This document shows positions 1 to 8,112 of a DNA stretch of 64,000 nucleotides, in pieces. Position 1 is the first letter of the stretch. The number at the start of each line of letters is the position of its first letter. The stretch spans positions 248,001-312,000 of the forward strand of contig JAEEQS010000001.1 in NCBI GenBank assembly GCA_016285455.1, written 5' to 3'. Below the pieces are notes generated by a model. That model had not been told where the DNA came from. It saw only the letters and a list, made by a program, of their open reading frames with translations, and did not search any database. The stretch comes from Bacteroidales bacterium (lineage in GTDB: Bacteria > Bacteroidota > Bacteroidia > Bacteroidales > UBA932). A program made the translations under genes and the position numbers.

Positions 1-1
1 T

Positions 2-1039
2 TACATTGCTGTGGATTCTTACGACGTGATGGCCGGAACTCCCGGAAAACTTGCCGTTTACAAATATGAAACCTTCCTGGACGGGGAGAGTTTCTTCCGC
101 TTTGAAGAAGGTAACATCCCATATTCCGAAGGGCGATATATAGCATCGCTTCTGGACCATCCGCTAAGGCGCTCGACCGGCCGTTATTTCGTAAAGACTC
201 AGATTGATCCCAACAACGGCCTTGCAGGTAGGATTAAGGCTGAAAACGATGGAATTGTCAGCATCGTCGATACACTTATTCACTTATTAAGGATAGAGGT
301 CACCGATGTATATGGCAACAAAACCGTTAAGGAAATTAACGTGGCGCGGTGTGATTCCCTTTTCAGCGGAAGCGTTCCTTTTTCTCCGAAAGGAGAGTTT
401 GCTGCCTGGGACAAAGACAATAAATATGTGTTTGACGGCTTAAGCGTACTGATTCCGGAAAAAGCCCTTTTCAGAAACGCTTTCTTCTACGCTATCCGAG
501 AAAGAGACTCCTATGCTCCAGAGAAAAACATTCCCGCAATGAGTCCGCTTTGGAGTGTAGGAGATGAGAATATTCCTCTGAACAAGTCTGTTACGCTAAC
601 ATTAAGATGCTCCGTTCCGGCAATGTACTTGTCCAAGGTAATAGTTGCAAGGGTGGGTCGCGGTGGATCGCTGAGCAGCGTTGGAGGAACCCTAAATGCC
701 TTGACTAACGAGATGACGGCCAGCGTTTCTTCCTTTGGAAATTATTGCGTGACAGCGGATATGGAGGCTCCTGAAATCTCAATCAGGCTCAAGGAGGGGG
801 CTGCTGTAAAGGAATCGTCCATAAAGATTACCCTAAAAGACCGCCTTTCCGGAATCCGGAAGTTCAGGTGCGAGATAGACGGGCATTGGGTGGTGGCTCC
901 TTTGGACGGCAAGACTTCCACCGTGGAAATACCTCTGGCAGATGCCAGAATAGCAAAGGGCAAGCGTCACCGCCTGAAGGTTGAGGCAGAGGACAATGTG
1001 GGAAATAAATCTATGGCTGAGAAAAATTTTACTTGGTAG
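2..1039 (+). CDS. C-terminal part of an M23-family peptidase (partial)
   Basis: The reading frame is open from the window edge, so this is the 3' part of a longer gene. The visible 345 residues contain no catalytic domain. They look like the Ig-like C-terminal half found behind the M23 (LytM) domain of Bacteroidales envelope peptidases: a strand-rich region, then the phrase FGNYCVTADMEAPEI near residue 245 and a Bacteroidota-type LSGIRKF...IDGHWV block near residue 280. In that family the protein is exported and cuts peptidoglycan cross-links. The next gene, anmK, recycles a murein sugar and starts 4 nt downstream, which fits a cell-wall role. The assignment rests on the C-terminal pattern only; another Ig-like envelope protein is possible. 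Confidence 0.65.
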   Translation, partial: YIAVDSYDVMAGTPGKLAVYKYETFLDGESFFRFEEGNIPYSEGRYIASLLDHPLRRSTGRYFVKTQIDPNNGLAGRIKAENDGIVSIVDTLIHLLRIEVTDVYGNKTVKEINVARCDSLFSGSVPFSPKGEFAAWDKDNKYVFDGLSVLIPEKALFRNAFFYAIRERDSYAPEKNIPAMSPLWSVGDENIPLNKSVTLTLRCSVPAMYLSKVIVARVGRGGSLSSVGGTLNALTNEMTASVSSFGNYCVTADMEAPEISIRLKEGAAVKESSIKITLKDRLSGIRKFRCEIDGHWVVAPLDGKTSTVEIPLADARIAKGKRHRLKVEAEDNVGNKSMAEKNFTW

Positions 1040-1043
1040 ATAT

Positions 1044-2174
1044 ATGAAAAAGGTATATGATTTTGAAAACGGAGTGGAGATGATAGGCCTTATGAGCGGA
1101 ACGTCTCTGGACGGGCTGGATCTCTGCCACGTTCGTTTCTTCTATAGAGAAGGCAAGTGGAGTTTCAAGACTCTCCACGCTGAGGATGAGCCATATCCCA
1201 AGGATCTCAAAGACAGGCTTTCACGCGCCCAGACTATGACGGCTCAGGAATATGCCCTTCTGCATTCTGACTACGGCCTGTATCTTGGAGAAAGGGTTAA
1301 GGCGTTTATGGAACGCAACAGCATCCGAGATGTTGCAGCTGTTGCTTCTCACGGGCAGACGGTTTTCCACCAGCCTCATCTCAGGTTTACAGGCCAGATA
1401 GGAAGCGGAGCCGGAATTGCGGCTGCCAGCGGAGTGGACACAATCTGTGATTTCCGCACCACAGACGTGGCTCTGGGAGGGCAGGGAGCTCCTCTTGTTC
1501 CAGTAGGTGACAGGGCTCTTTTCGGTGACTATGACTATTGCCTGAACCTCGGCGGTTTCTCCAACATTTCATCAGAAGGCTTCAAAGATGGCAAATCCAT
1601 AAGGGTTGCCCACGACATATCTCCAGTAAACTATGTGCTTAACCACTATACCCGTGGAATAGGCCTGGAATATGACCGGGACGGGGAGATTGCCCGCAGC
1701 GGCAGAGTATGCCGCCAGCTTCTTCAAAAGCTCAATGCCCTGCCTTTCTATTCCCAGATGGGGCCTAAGTCTCTGGGCAGGGAGTGGGTTGAAAACGAGG
1801 TCATTCCTCTAATAGAGGCCGCCCGGATGGAAGATGGAAATCAGTTGAGCCTTGCTGACAAGCTCTCTACTTTTACAGAGCATGCGGCTTATCAGATATC
1901 GTTGAACGTTAAGCAGCAGAATGCAGATAAGGCCAAAGTCCTCACAACCGGAGGCGGGGCTTTCAACAAGTATCTACTGGAAAGAATGCGCTTCAACGCT
2001 CCTCAGGCTGTATTTGTTGTCCCCGACGAAATCACCGTCAAGTTCAAGGAAGCCCTTATATTCGCCTTTCTGGGAGCGCTTTACCTTGCGGATATGCCTA
2101 ACTGTATGAGCAGCGTAACTGGAGCAGCATATGACTGCATCGGCGGGGCCCTTTACAAGGCAGGACGGCAGTAA
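1044..2174 (+). CDS. anmK: Anhydro-N-acetylmuramic acid kinase AnmK
   Basis: AnmK phosphorylates and opens 1,6-anhydro-MurNAc released during murein turnover, giving MurNAc-6-phosphate in the cytoplasm. The 376-residue protein begins with the family signature GLMSGTSLDGLD (about residues 15-26, ATP site) and carries SHGQTVFHQP, DFRTTDVALGGQGAPLVP and LNLGGFSN blocks, all in the usual order; length is normal for the family. The start at 1044 is chosen because it sits just after the upstream stop (1039) and leaves a normal N-terminus; an in-frame start farther up at 981 would overlap the preceding gene. It is likely cotranscribed with the upstream envelope peptidase. Confidence 0.95.
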   Translation: MKKVYDFENGVEMIGLMSGTSLDGLDLCHVRFFYREGKWSFKTLHAEDEPYPKDLKDRLSRAQTMTAQEYALLHSDYGLYLGERVKAFMERNSIRDVAAVASHGQTVFHQPHLRFTGQIGSGAGIAAASGVDTICDFRTTDVALGGQGAPLVPVGDRALFGDYDYCLNLGGFSNISSEGFKDGKSIRVAHDISPVNYVLNHYTRGIGLEYDRDGEIARSGRVCRQLLQKLNALPFYSQMGPKSLGREWVENEVIPLIEAARMEDGNQLSLADKLSTFTEHAAYQISLNVKQQNADKAKVLTTGGGAFNKYLLERMRFNAPQAVFVVPDEITVKFKEALIFAFLGALYLADMPNCMSSVTGAAYDCIGGALYKAGRQ

Positions 2175-2196
2175 ATACATAATTTTCAACGATATT

Positions 2197-2227
2197 TTTG
2201 GAAGTTTGCAAATAAGTTGTATTTTTG
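2197..2227 (+). promoter_or_regulatory. Promoter of rplS
   Basis: A TTTG at 2197-2200 is separated by 19 nt from TATTTTTG at 2220-2227, matching the Bacteroidota -33/-7 arrangement. Transcription would begin near 2233, giving a leader of about 105 nt before rplS. Confidence 0.6.
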
Positions 2228-2232
2228 CAGTC

Positions 2233-2337
2233 CCAAAACCGAAGGCAACCTCTTGTATAGGCCAAGGCGGCCGTAAGACACTGTAAAAATGGTTGATAGT
2301 GCTTTTGGTACAATGTTGCCGTTAAAATTTTAAAGAA
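2233..2337 (+). promoter_or_regulatory. Structured 5' leader of rplS (possible autoregulatory leader)
   Basis: The roughly 105-nt untranslated region can fold: GGCAAC at 2244-2249 is complementary to GTTGCC at 2315-2320, just before the start codon. CAACC inside the first arm can alternatively pair with GGTTG near 2291, so two mutually exclusive folds are possible. Ribosomal protein leaders often bind their own product, so L19 autoregulation is an inference. No match to a named leader family could be tested. Confidence 0.35.
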
Positions 2338-2715
2338 ATGGACTTAATTAAAGTAGCTCAGGAGGCATTTGCCGGCGAGAAAAAAGAATTCCCTGCATTC
2401 AAGGCAGGAGATACCGTAACGGTTACCTACAAAATCAAGGAGGGTGACAAGGAGAGACTCCAGAACTTCAGGGGCGTATGCCTTCAGAGAAGAGGAGCTG
2501 GCCAGACCCAGACTTTCACCGTAAGGAAAATCTCCAACGGAGTGGGCGTAGAGAGGATATTCCCTCTTAATTCACCTTTCATCGATAAGATAACTGTAGA
2601 TAAGGTCGGCAAGGTTAGAAGGGCAAGAATCTTCTATCTGCGAGACCTGACCGGTAAGAAAGCTCGTATCAGAGAGAAGAGCTTTGCACGCAAAGAAGAA
2701 ACTAAGGCTGAGTAA
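2338..2715 (+). CDS. rplS: 50S ribosomal protein L19
   Basis: L19 lies at the 30S-50S interface of the ribosome. The 125-residue product has the diagnostic [39 protein letters not shown] and [23 protein letters not shown] blocks in order (the last two quoted in part). It carries a short charged C-terminal tail ([13 protein letters not shown]). The ATG at 2338 follows an A-rich stretch without a Shine-Dalgarno. It is a single gene with its own promoter and a long leader, followed by tRNA-Arg 15 nt downstream, with which it may be cotranscribed. Confidence 0.97.
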   Translation: MDLIKVAQEAFAGEKKEFPAFKAGDTVTVTYKIKEGDKERLQNFRGVCLQRRGAGQTQTFTVRKISNGVGVERIFPLNSPFIDKITVDKVGKVRRARIFYLRDLTGKKARIREKSFARKEETKAE

Positions 2716-2730
2716 AACTGCAGCCTAAAC

Positions 2731-2804
2731 GGCTCCGTAGCTCAATTGAATAGAGCATCTGACTACGGATCAGAAGGTTGCAGGTTTGAGCCCTGCCGGA
2801 GTCA
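2731..2804 (+). tRNA. tRNA-Arg(ACG)
   Basis: A 74-nt cloverleaf: acceptor GGCTCCG pairs with CGGAGTC (one G-U), anticodon arm TCTGA/TCAGA around the loop CTACGGA (anticodon ACG, to be edited to ICG), T arm with GGTTTGAGCCC, and discriminator A. No CCA is encoded. Confidence 0.95.
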
Positions 2805-2843
2805 CAAAAACGCATTGGAAATGCCTTCCAATGCGTTTTTGTG
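2803..2843. terminator. Bidirectional intrinsic terminator
   Basis: A perfect 18-bp inverted repeat (2803-2820 and 2826-2843) with a 5-nt loop, A-rich at one end and T-rich at the other. It begins at the last bases of tRNA-Arg and can stop both the rplS/tRNA transcript and the convergent minus-strand regulator operon ending at 2861. Confidence 0.85.
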
Positions 2844-2860
2844 TGCTCCCCCTCACCTTA

Positions 2861-3592
2861 TTAACTGAGTTTGGAAAGCAGGTTTTCCATTCCTGACTTG
2901 GAGAGTTTCACCTCAATCTGCCGGTTGTCTTTTGACTGCAATAAGCAAGAACGTCCGTGCTGGTCTAGCTTGTATATATTTTTGACATTGACAATAGTGC
3001 TGCGGTCTATTCTTAAAAAATCCTTTGGCGGCAACCTGCGTTCAAGAGAAAGAAGGCTTTCAAGCGCCAAATCCTCCCTGCCGAAAGTCACCACTGTGGA
3101 ATAATTGCCTTCAGCCCTGAAATAAGCAATATCTTCCGGTGCTACAAAAATCTTGCTGTTCACCGATTTAAAAGTTAATTTATCGTGACTGGGAGTGTTT
3201 GCTTCAGATGCTTTCTGGAACATATTCCTGGCTTTTGATATGGCAAGTGCAAGCTCTGCCTTTCCAACCGGCTTCAGAAGATAATCCACAGCAGAAAGCT
3301 TTATGGCGCTCAGCAGATACTGTTTGTCTGAATAGGCTGTTGTAAATATTATGTAAGGAAGCGGAATGATTTGTCTAAGTTCCTCAAGAAGCTTGATGGA
3401 ATCACGGCCCTGGAGCTGAATGTCCAGAAACAGAAGGTCTGGTCGGTTAAGCAGTATGCTCTCTCTTGCCTGAGTGTAGCTTTCACAAGAATCTATGACA
3501 TCCAGCTCCTTGCTGAAATCACCAAGTTTTGCCAGCAGCGACAGCCTTGGCAGGCGCTCGTCTTCAACAACAATAGTTTTAAGCTTTGTCAT
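2861..3592 (-). CDS. LytTR-family response regulator
   Basis: A 243-residue cytoplasmic response regulator. The N-terminal receiver domain has the acidic pair VVEDE (about residues 7-11), the phospho-acceptor Asp in LLFLDIQLQG (about 56), the Thr of FTTAYSD and the Lys of LLKPVGK. After a short linker, residues 140-243 form a LytTR DNA-binding domain (FRAEGNYSTV, FLRIDRSTIVNV, LDQHGRS). The start at 3592 (MTKLKTIVV) fits the receiver fold; an upstream ATG at 3622 would overlap the kinase gene by 17 nt. It is encoded directly after its partner sensor kinase, and targets are unknown. Confidence 0.93.
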   Translation of the reverse strand: MTKLKTIVVEDERLPRLSLLAKLGDFSKELDVIDSCESYTQARESILLNRPDLLFLDIQLQGRDSIKLLEELRQIIPLPYIIFTTAYSDKQYLLSAIKLSAVDYLLKPVGKAELALAISKARNMFQKASEANTPSHDKLTFKSVNSKIFVAPEDIAYFRAEGNYSTVVTFGREDLALESLLSLERRLPPKDFLRIDRSTIVNVKNIYKLDQHGRSCLLQSKDNRQIEVKLSKSGMENLLSKLS

Positions 3593-3605
3593 ATCAGTGG
3601 TTTGC

Positions 3606-6233
3606 TTAATATTGATAATCAATTGGAATCCAGGCGCTGAAACAAGTTCCGGCCGGCTTGCCTAACCCGTCTGTCAAATCCTCGATCTCTTGTACTATCT
3701 TATGATTGTTGGCCCTGTTGCAGAGTTCTATCTGCTGCTGAAGAATCTTCAGGCCTTGACCGGTTGAATAGCCTCCTATTCTGGCAGCTTCCTTACGTCC
3801 GATTCCGTCATCCGAGACGCATACAAGAACTCCGTCTGCACCATCACGCCTCTGGCCGCATATAGACACTTCTATGTTTCCTTTTCCGGACTTGGACGCA
3901 ATTCCGTGCTTGACCGCATTCTGGCAATAGGTGTGGAGCAGCATATTCGGCAGCATTATATTCTGATTCACAGAGCTGTCTGTTTTGATTCCATAATTCA
4001 GCTTTTCGCCGTAACGCAGTTTTTCCAGTTCGAGATACTTGCTGACATAGCCAACTTCTTCCGCAATCGTTCTTGAGGAACGGTCAATATCCGAAAGCGT
4101 CTGGTTAGTAAAGTCAGAATACAGTTTCAGGTAGTAGGAAGCCTCATCAGAAGCCTTGTTCATTACAAAATACTCGATGCCTGAAATGACATTGGAATGG
4201 AAATGTGGTATGGCTTTGAGCCTTACAGCCCTGAGCTGAAGCTCTTTCTGAAGTTTTTCTCTTTTCAGGAGTTCTATCTTTCTCAGCGACCGCCTTTTCT
4301 CGAAACCTGCCGATATCCTCCACACAGCCAAAGACAGCAAGGCTGCAACAGACAGCCATAACCACCATCTCTGCCACCATTTGAGGGGAGCTTCAACTAT
4401 CGTGGACTGCTGGTTATCGCTGAGAAGGGCCTCAGGATTGAAAGATATCATATCTTCCACTCCTGCAAGCCAGACAGTTCCGTTTTCTTCTTCCGCCATA
4501 GGGCCTCTGAGCGGCTCTATAGACGTAAAACCGTTTTCGCTGTTGAACCAATGGATATCCTCGACTCTAAACCCGTTGCTAATGCGTGCCACAAGAAGTC
4601 CGTCAATGGCGGCCACTGCGAGATATCCTCGCGGAGAAATATGGATTGAGCGGATTTCGTGCCCTTTCAAAGCAGGAAGAGTCTCCTCCATAACATTAAT
4701 TTGGCCATCGCGGAGAACAAATAGCGTATCTCCCAGTGCATAGCACACACTGCCTTTTCCGTCTGAAGCCATTGCCATTATTACCGGAGTGGCCGGGGTG
4801 CTTGCTATTTTGTCAACGGCAATCTTTCCCGTTTCAACTCCCGTAATGCAAAACAGACCTGGATTTCCGCTCACCCATAGCCGTCCCTGTCCGTCATCAG
4901 CGGTGCACCAGGGGCGCAAAATTTCAGTTGTAAGGGTATCAATGGAGGAATCTTCCGGGTTATAGGCCATTATGCAGTTTCTTGCTCCGATTATGAGTTT
5001 CTTTCCGTACCTGCTCACGAATGAATACCTGCCATTTGGAAGAGAAAGCCAATTAAGTACGCCGCCTTGAATGCAGGCTACATCTGTGCTGGCTGCCAGA
5101 TATGTTTTATCATCAAATACTGCAGCTCCAGGTTCGTATGACTGCTCCTCCTGATTGCTTACAATAGTCTGGTCTTCAATTACTTTTCCGTTTAGAGTCC
5201 CAAACGTGGGCTTTCCGTCCCGGATGGCGATGGCCCTTGCTATGTCGTTCCTGTCCGTCAGGCGGTGGTTTGTAAAGTTACAGTGAAAAAAGCAATAGGC
5301 ACCCTGATAAGTTGCCGCCCAGAGCCTGTTCCATTTGTCCACGAACAAGCCCTTTATCAAATTGAACCCTGAGCCCAGCTGCTCAAGGGTTTTGCCTGAT
5401 TTCTTGTCGAACCGCCATATTGTATGTGAATCAGCTATGTAGAGCCGTCCCTGATTGTCTTTCTGAACAGACAGCCCATAGTCCGGGCTTTCAAACTTAT
5501 ATTCCAAAAGAAGACTGAGGCTGTCTTTGCAAACCACATAGATGCCGTCGGCGGCAAGAGCATAAAGATTGCCGGACGAGCGAATCAGAGAAAAGATATC
5601 TGTCTTGCGTGTCAGTTTAGAAATATTGCCGTCGGCATATACATAAAGGCCGTTTGGAGTTGGGATATATATGCCGGATGAATCTATGCAGAGTTTCCTG
5701 TCCGGAGTCATCTCATCCAGAACAAGAGACTCCAGAACAGTTTCCATACCCTTTTCTCCAAGCTTGCACAGAATGCGGTTTTCTTCTTTCCTGTCTTCCA
5801 GAAGAACGTAGTTAGAAGGATTTGCAGGTGAGTTGAAATTATTCAGCAGCCGCTGGCCGCTTGGGTCAATCTGGCTATGTTCCAGATTGCTGCCTTTGAC
5901 ATTCCATTGCCTTACAAAACCCAATGCAAGAACTTTTCTTCCACAGCTGCGGAACAATACTATATTTTCCTGCCTTCCGCCAAGAAACGGCTGCATTCTT
6001 CTTCCGTCATAGCGCACAAAGCCGCTAAGGGTACCTATGTAGATATATCCCTTTTCATCCTGCCATATGGTTTCCGTCTGCATTTGGCTCAGCCCGTCGG
6101 AAGTGGTAAATCTTCTGCAGCTGAGGCTGCTCTTTACCGTAGGTATCCTGTCCCCGGTCTGAGAAGCGGTCTCGGCTTTGAGAGATAAGGCTTCAAAAAG
6201 CAGCAGTATCAGCAGTAATGCTCTCTTGTTCAT
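3606..6233 (-). CDS. Membrane sensor histidine kinase with periplasmic beta-propeller, LytS-type
   Basis: An 875-residue sensor. A signal peptide (MNKRALLLILLLFEALSLKA) leads into about 600 residues of repeated WxDxxG-type propeller blades of the two-component regulator propeller kind (TSDGLSQMQ, DKWNRLWAATYQG, DGQGRLWVSG, ENGTVWLAG). One transmembrane helix (WWLWLSVAALLSLAVW, about 645) precedes a LytS-type His_kinase region and an ATPase region with NAVKHG and SDDGIG. Two oddities: the Y_Y_Y domain that usually follows such propellers seems absent, and the phospho-His box reads KAIPHFHSN instead of the usual INPHFLFN. Start 6233 is chosen because it gives the signal peptide. It works with the LytTR regulator 14 nt downstream. 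Confidence 0.88.
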   Translation of the reverse strand: MNKRALLLILLLFEALSLKAETASQTGDRIPTVKSSLSCRRFTTSDGLSQMQTETIWQDEKGYIYIGTLSGFVRYDGRRMQPFLGGRQENIVLFRSCGRKVLALGFVRQWNVKGSNLEHSQIDPSGQRLLNNFNSPANPSNYVLLEDRKEENRILCKLGEKGMETVLESLVLDEMTPDRKLCIDSSGIYIPTPNGLYVYADGNISKLTRKTDIFSLIRSSGNLYALAADGIYVVCKDSLSLLLEYKFESPDYGLSVQKDNQGRLYIADSHTIWRFDKKSGKTLEQLGSGFNLIKGLFVDKWNRLWAATYQGAYCFFHCNFTNHRLTDRNDIARAIAIRDGKPTFGTLNGKVIEDQTIVSNQEEQSYEPGAAVFDDKTYLAASTDVACIQGGVLNWLSLPNGRYSFVSRYGKKLIIGARNCIMAYNPEDSSIDTLTTEILRPWCTADDGQGRLWVSGNPGLFCITGVETGKIAVDKIASTPATPVIMAMASDGKGSVCYALGDTLFVLRDGQINVMEETLPALKGHEIRSIHISPRGYLAVAAIDGLLVARISNGFRVEDIHWFNSENGFTSIEPLRGPMAEEENGTVWLAGVEDMISFNPEALLSDNQQSTIVEAPLKWWQRWWLWLSVAALLSLAVWRISAGFEKRRSLRKIELLKREKLQKELQLRAVRLKAIPHFHSNVISGIEYFVMNKASDEASYYLKLYSDFTNQTLSDIDRSSRTIAEEVGYVSKYLELEKLRYGEKLNYGIKTDSSVNQNIMLPNMLLHTYCQNAVKHGIASKSGKGNIEVSICGQRRDGADGVLVCVSDDGIGRKEAARIGGYSTGQGLKILQQQIELCNRANNHKIVQEIEDLTDGLGKPAGTCFSAWIPIDYQY

Positions 6234-6239
6234 CAGTTG

Positions 6240-6247
6240 CAAAAATA
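6240..6247 (-). promoter_or_regulatory. -7 box of the sensor kinase
   Basis: CAAAAATA on the plus strand reads TATTTTTG on the minus strand, a match to TAnnTTTG. It ends only 6 nt before the kinase ATG at 6233, so the mRNA would be leaderless or nearly so. No clear -33 element is seen. Confidence 0.45.
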
Positions 6248-6420
6248 TGCAATTTGCTCCACAAAAACATTGCAGAGCACTATGTTTCAAGCACATTTGT
6301 TTTTTCGTCATTTAAAACAGATGTTTCATCAGCAATAGGCCTCACTTCGTCAAAATGCTTTTGCAATACTTTGGCAACAGGCCGATTATGTGCAAATTTG
6401 TATAGAAATAAATCATTCCT

Positions 6421-6570
6421 ATGAAAAAGATCAAGTATGTATCACCGGCCTTATCGGTGATTATGTTAACGATGGAGGGCTATCTTCTGGATGGTTCTTC
6501 AACAGAAGGCAACAGGCAGAGTTTTGACCCTGCAGACAGCAGTAACGGATGGGAGGACGAGCCATGGTAA
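6421..6570 (+). CDS. 49-residue microprotein upstream of surface lipoprotein
   Basis: This short gene begins with ATGAAAAAG after an AT-rich stretch and ends at TAA 6568-6570. The N-terminus KKIKYVSPALSVIMLTMEG resembles the small Bacteroidales proteins that begin MKK-x-(Y/I)-x-P-x-hydrophobic, and the C-terminus ends in the acidic tryptophan-rich run SNGWEDEPW, also typical of those peptides. No transmembrane segment or lipobox is present. Its stop codon overlaps the start of the downstream lipoprotein gene (ATGGTAA), which suggests translational coupling. Function is not known; a leader or accessory peptide for the surface protein is a guess. Confidence 0.7.
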   Translation: MKKIKYVSPALSVIMLTMEGYLLDGSSTEGNRQSFDPADSSNGWEDEPW

Positions 6571-7979
6571 AGATTAACAGATTTTTATTGGCGTCCTTTG
6601 CTCTATTTGCTTTTTTTGCCTGCAGCAAAACAAGCTTGCAAACGGAGGAGATTATTGAATCTCCAAAGGAGTTGAAGATTAGCGTCAAGGCCAATAAGGG
6701 AAACGGCAGTTCCCTTACCAAGGCCCTCAGCGAGAATGGATCTTCCATAAGCGCCTTGTGGGAAGCTGGAGACGTGGTTTACATTGTCAACGTTGCCGGC
6801 AACAAAGAATATGGACAGCTGGTGGCGCAAAGCGACGGTTCGTCCACCACGCTCACCGGCTCTGTCACAAAGACAATGACAGTTGGAACAAGCTATAAGC
6901 TGAGGTACCTGCAGAAAGGGGAGGATTATTTATATCTGGTATCCCAGAAAGGAACCCTGGAAGATATAGCCATAAATCACGATATGGCTGAAGCTACAGT
7001 TACGGTAAAAAGCATAGATGGCGATAAAGTGACTTTCGAAGAGGCTGTGGCAAACTTTGAAAGCAAAATCAGCATCACAAAGTTTACTTTCGACAGAAAT
7101 GTCACGTGGGTGGGCATCTACTCCTCAAATCTGAAAACCTATGTACGCCCAGGCTATAGCGCGAATTATTCTTGCATCAGTTTGGAGCCAGACTCCGAAA
7201 TCAATACGGCATATGTAGCCTTATCTACTCTGGAAGACAAAAAAACTGTTTATTCATTCTTGGCAAAGGGTTCGGACGGCTTGTATTATATGAGCGCAAA
7301 GAATGTAAAGCTTCAGAACGGGAAATACTATACAACAAGCGTGACGCTCCACCCAATGCCGGAATACGTGGATCTAGGATTTGAAAGGGACGGGCATCAT
7401 ATCTGCTGGGCAACCAAGAATCTGGGAGCAAGCTCCCCTGGCCAGTTCGGCAACTATTATGCTTGGGCAAAGACAGTACCTGAAAGCCCGTATTCTTGGG
7501 ACAACTATCCGTATGGTTCATATTCCTGGATAACAAAATATGATCCGGATCGCTCAGACCAAGGTGTTGTTGACGGGCTGTCAGTCTTGTTGCCTGAAGA
7601 TGATGCTGCCACTCAGAATCTTGGATCAGGATGGAGAACGCCAACCCTGAATGATTTCAAGGACTTGCTCAATAGTGAGAAAACGGAGGTTATGTATGTT
7701 TTTGCTGACAGCAGGTGGGGATATGTTTTCCGAAGCAAGATTGACGGCTATACCAGTAAATTCATTTTTCTGCCGCGGACTAACGGTTATTATAAAGATG
7801 ATGCCATTACAAACAACGGTTCAAACAGAGGTTATTACTGGTCTGCTAATATTGAACAAACTTCATGGACATCAGCTTCTTTTGCAAATACCCTGGAATT
7901 CTCAAGCACTTCATCTCCTTCTACTTCAATGATGCAGCGCGCTTACGGATTGGTTGTCCGCCCAGTTTATGTTCAATAG
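6564..7979 (+). CDS. Surface lipoprotein: fimbrillin-like N-terminus plus FISUMP-type C-terminal domain
   Basis: A 471-residue exported lipoprotein. The signal peptide ends in FFAC (Cys 20), the lipid attachment site. Residues about 35-260 are strand-rich with the W(E)AGDVVYIVN element seen in fimbrillin and Mfa-like proteins. Residues about 270-471 match the Fibrobacter-major-paralogous (FISUMP) pattern: YVDLGFERDGHHICWATKNL (20 residues), FGNYYAWAK, GWRTPTLNDF, GYYWSANI, RAYGLVVRPV. Start 6564 is chosen over 6549 because it gives the normal signal peptide and the overlap with the microprotein stop. FISUMP domains are common on Bacteroidota surface proteins; ligand and role are unknown. An intrinsic terminator follows. 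Confidence 0.82.
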   Translation: MVKINRFLLASFALFAFFACSKTSLQTEEIIESPKELKISVKANKGNGSSLTKALSENGSSISALWEAGDVVYIVNVAGNKEYGQLVAQSDGSSTTLTGSVTKTMTVGTSYKLRYLQKGEDYLYLVSQKGTLEDIAINHDMAEATVTVKSIDGDKVTFEEAVANFESKISITKFTFDRNVTWVGIYSSNLKTYVRPGYSANYSCISLEPDSEINTAYVALSTLEDKKTVYSFLAKGSDGLYYMSAKNVKLQNGKYYTTSVTLHPMPEYVDLGFERDGHHICWATKNLGASSPGQFGNYYAWAKTVPESPYSWDNYPYGSYSWITKYDPDRSDQGVVDGLSVLLPEDDAATQNLGSGWRTPTLNDFKDLLNSEKTEVMYVFADSRWGYVFRSKIDGYTSKFIFLPRTNGYYKDDAITNNGSNRGYYWSANIEQTSWTSASFANTLEFSSTSSPSTSMMQRAYGLVVRPVYVQ

Positions 7980-8010
7980 AAGTTGCAGATAGAATACTGA
8001 TCCGTCAAAT

Positions 8011-8048
8011 AATCCCCATCGGTGAAATTACATCACGATGGGGATTTT
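8011..8048 (+). terminator. Intrinsic terminator after the surface lipoprotein
   Basis: AATCCCCATCG at 8011-8021 pairs with CGATGGGGATT at 8036-8046 and is followed by a T run. It separates the lipoprotein from the porin operon. Confidence 0.85.
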
Positions 8049-8052
8049 TGCT

Positions 8053-8060
8053 TATATTTG
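8053..8060 (+). promoter_or_regulatory. -7 box of the porin operon
   Basis: TATATTTG matches the Bacteroidota -7 consensus. It lies 5 nt after the preceding terminator and about 53 nt before the porin ATG. A -33 element is not obvious. Confidence 0.5.
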
Positions 8061-8112
8061 TAGTTAACTGAAAATGTAAAACATCAATGTTTAACACCTT
8101 TAATTAACTACT

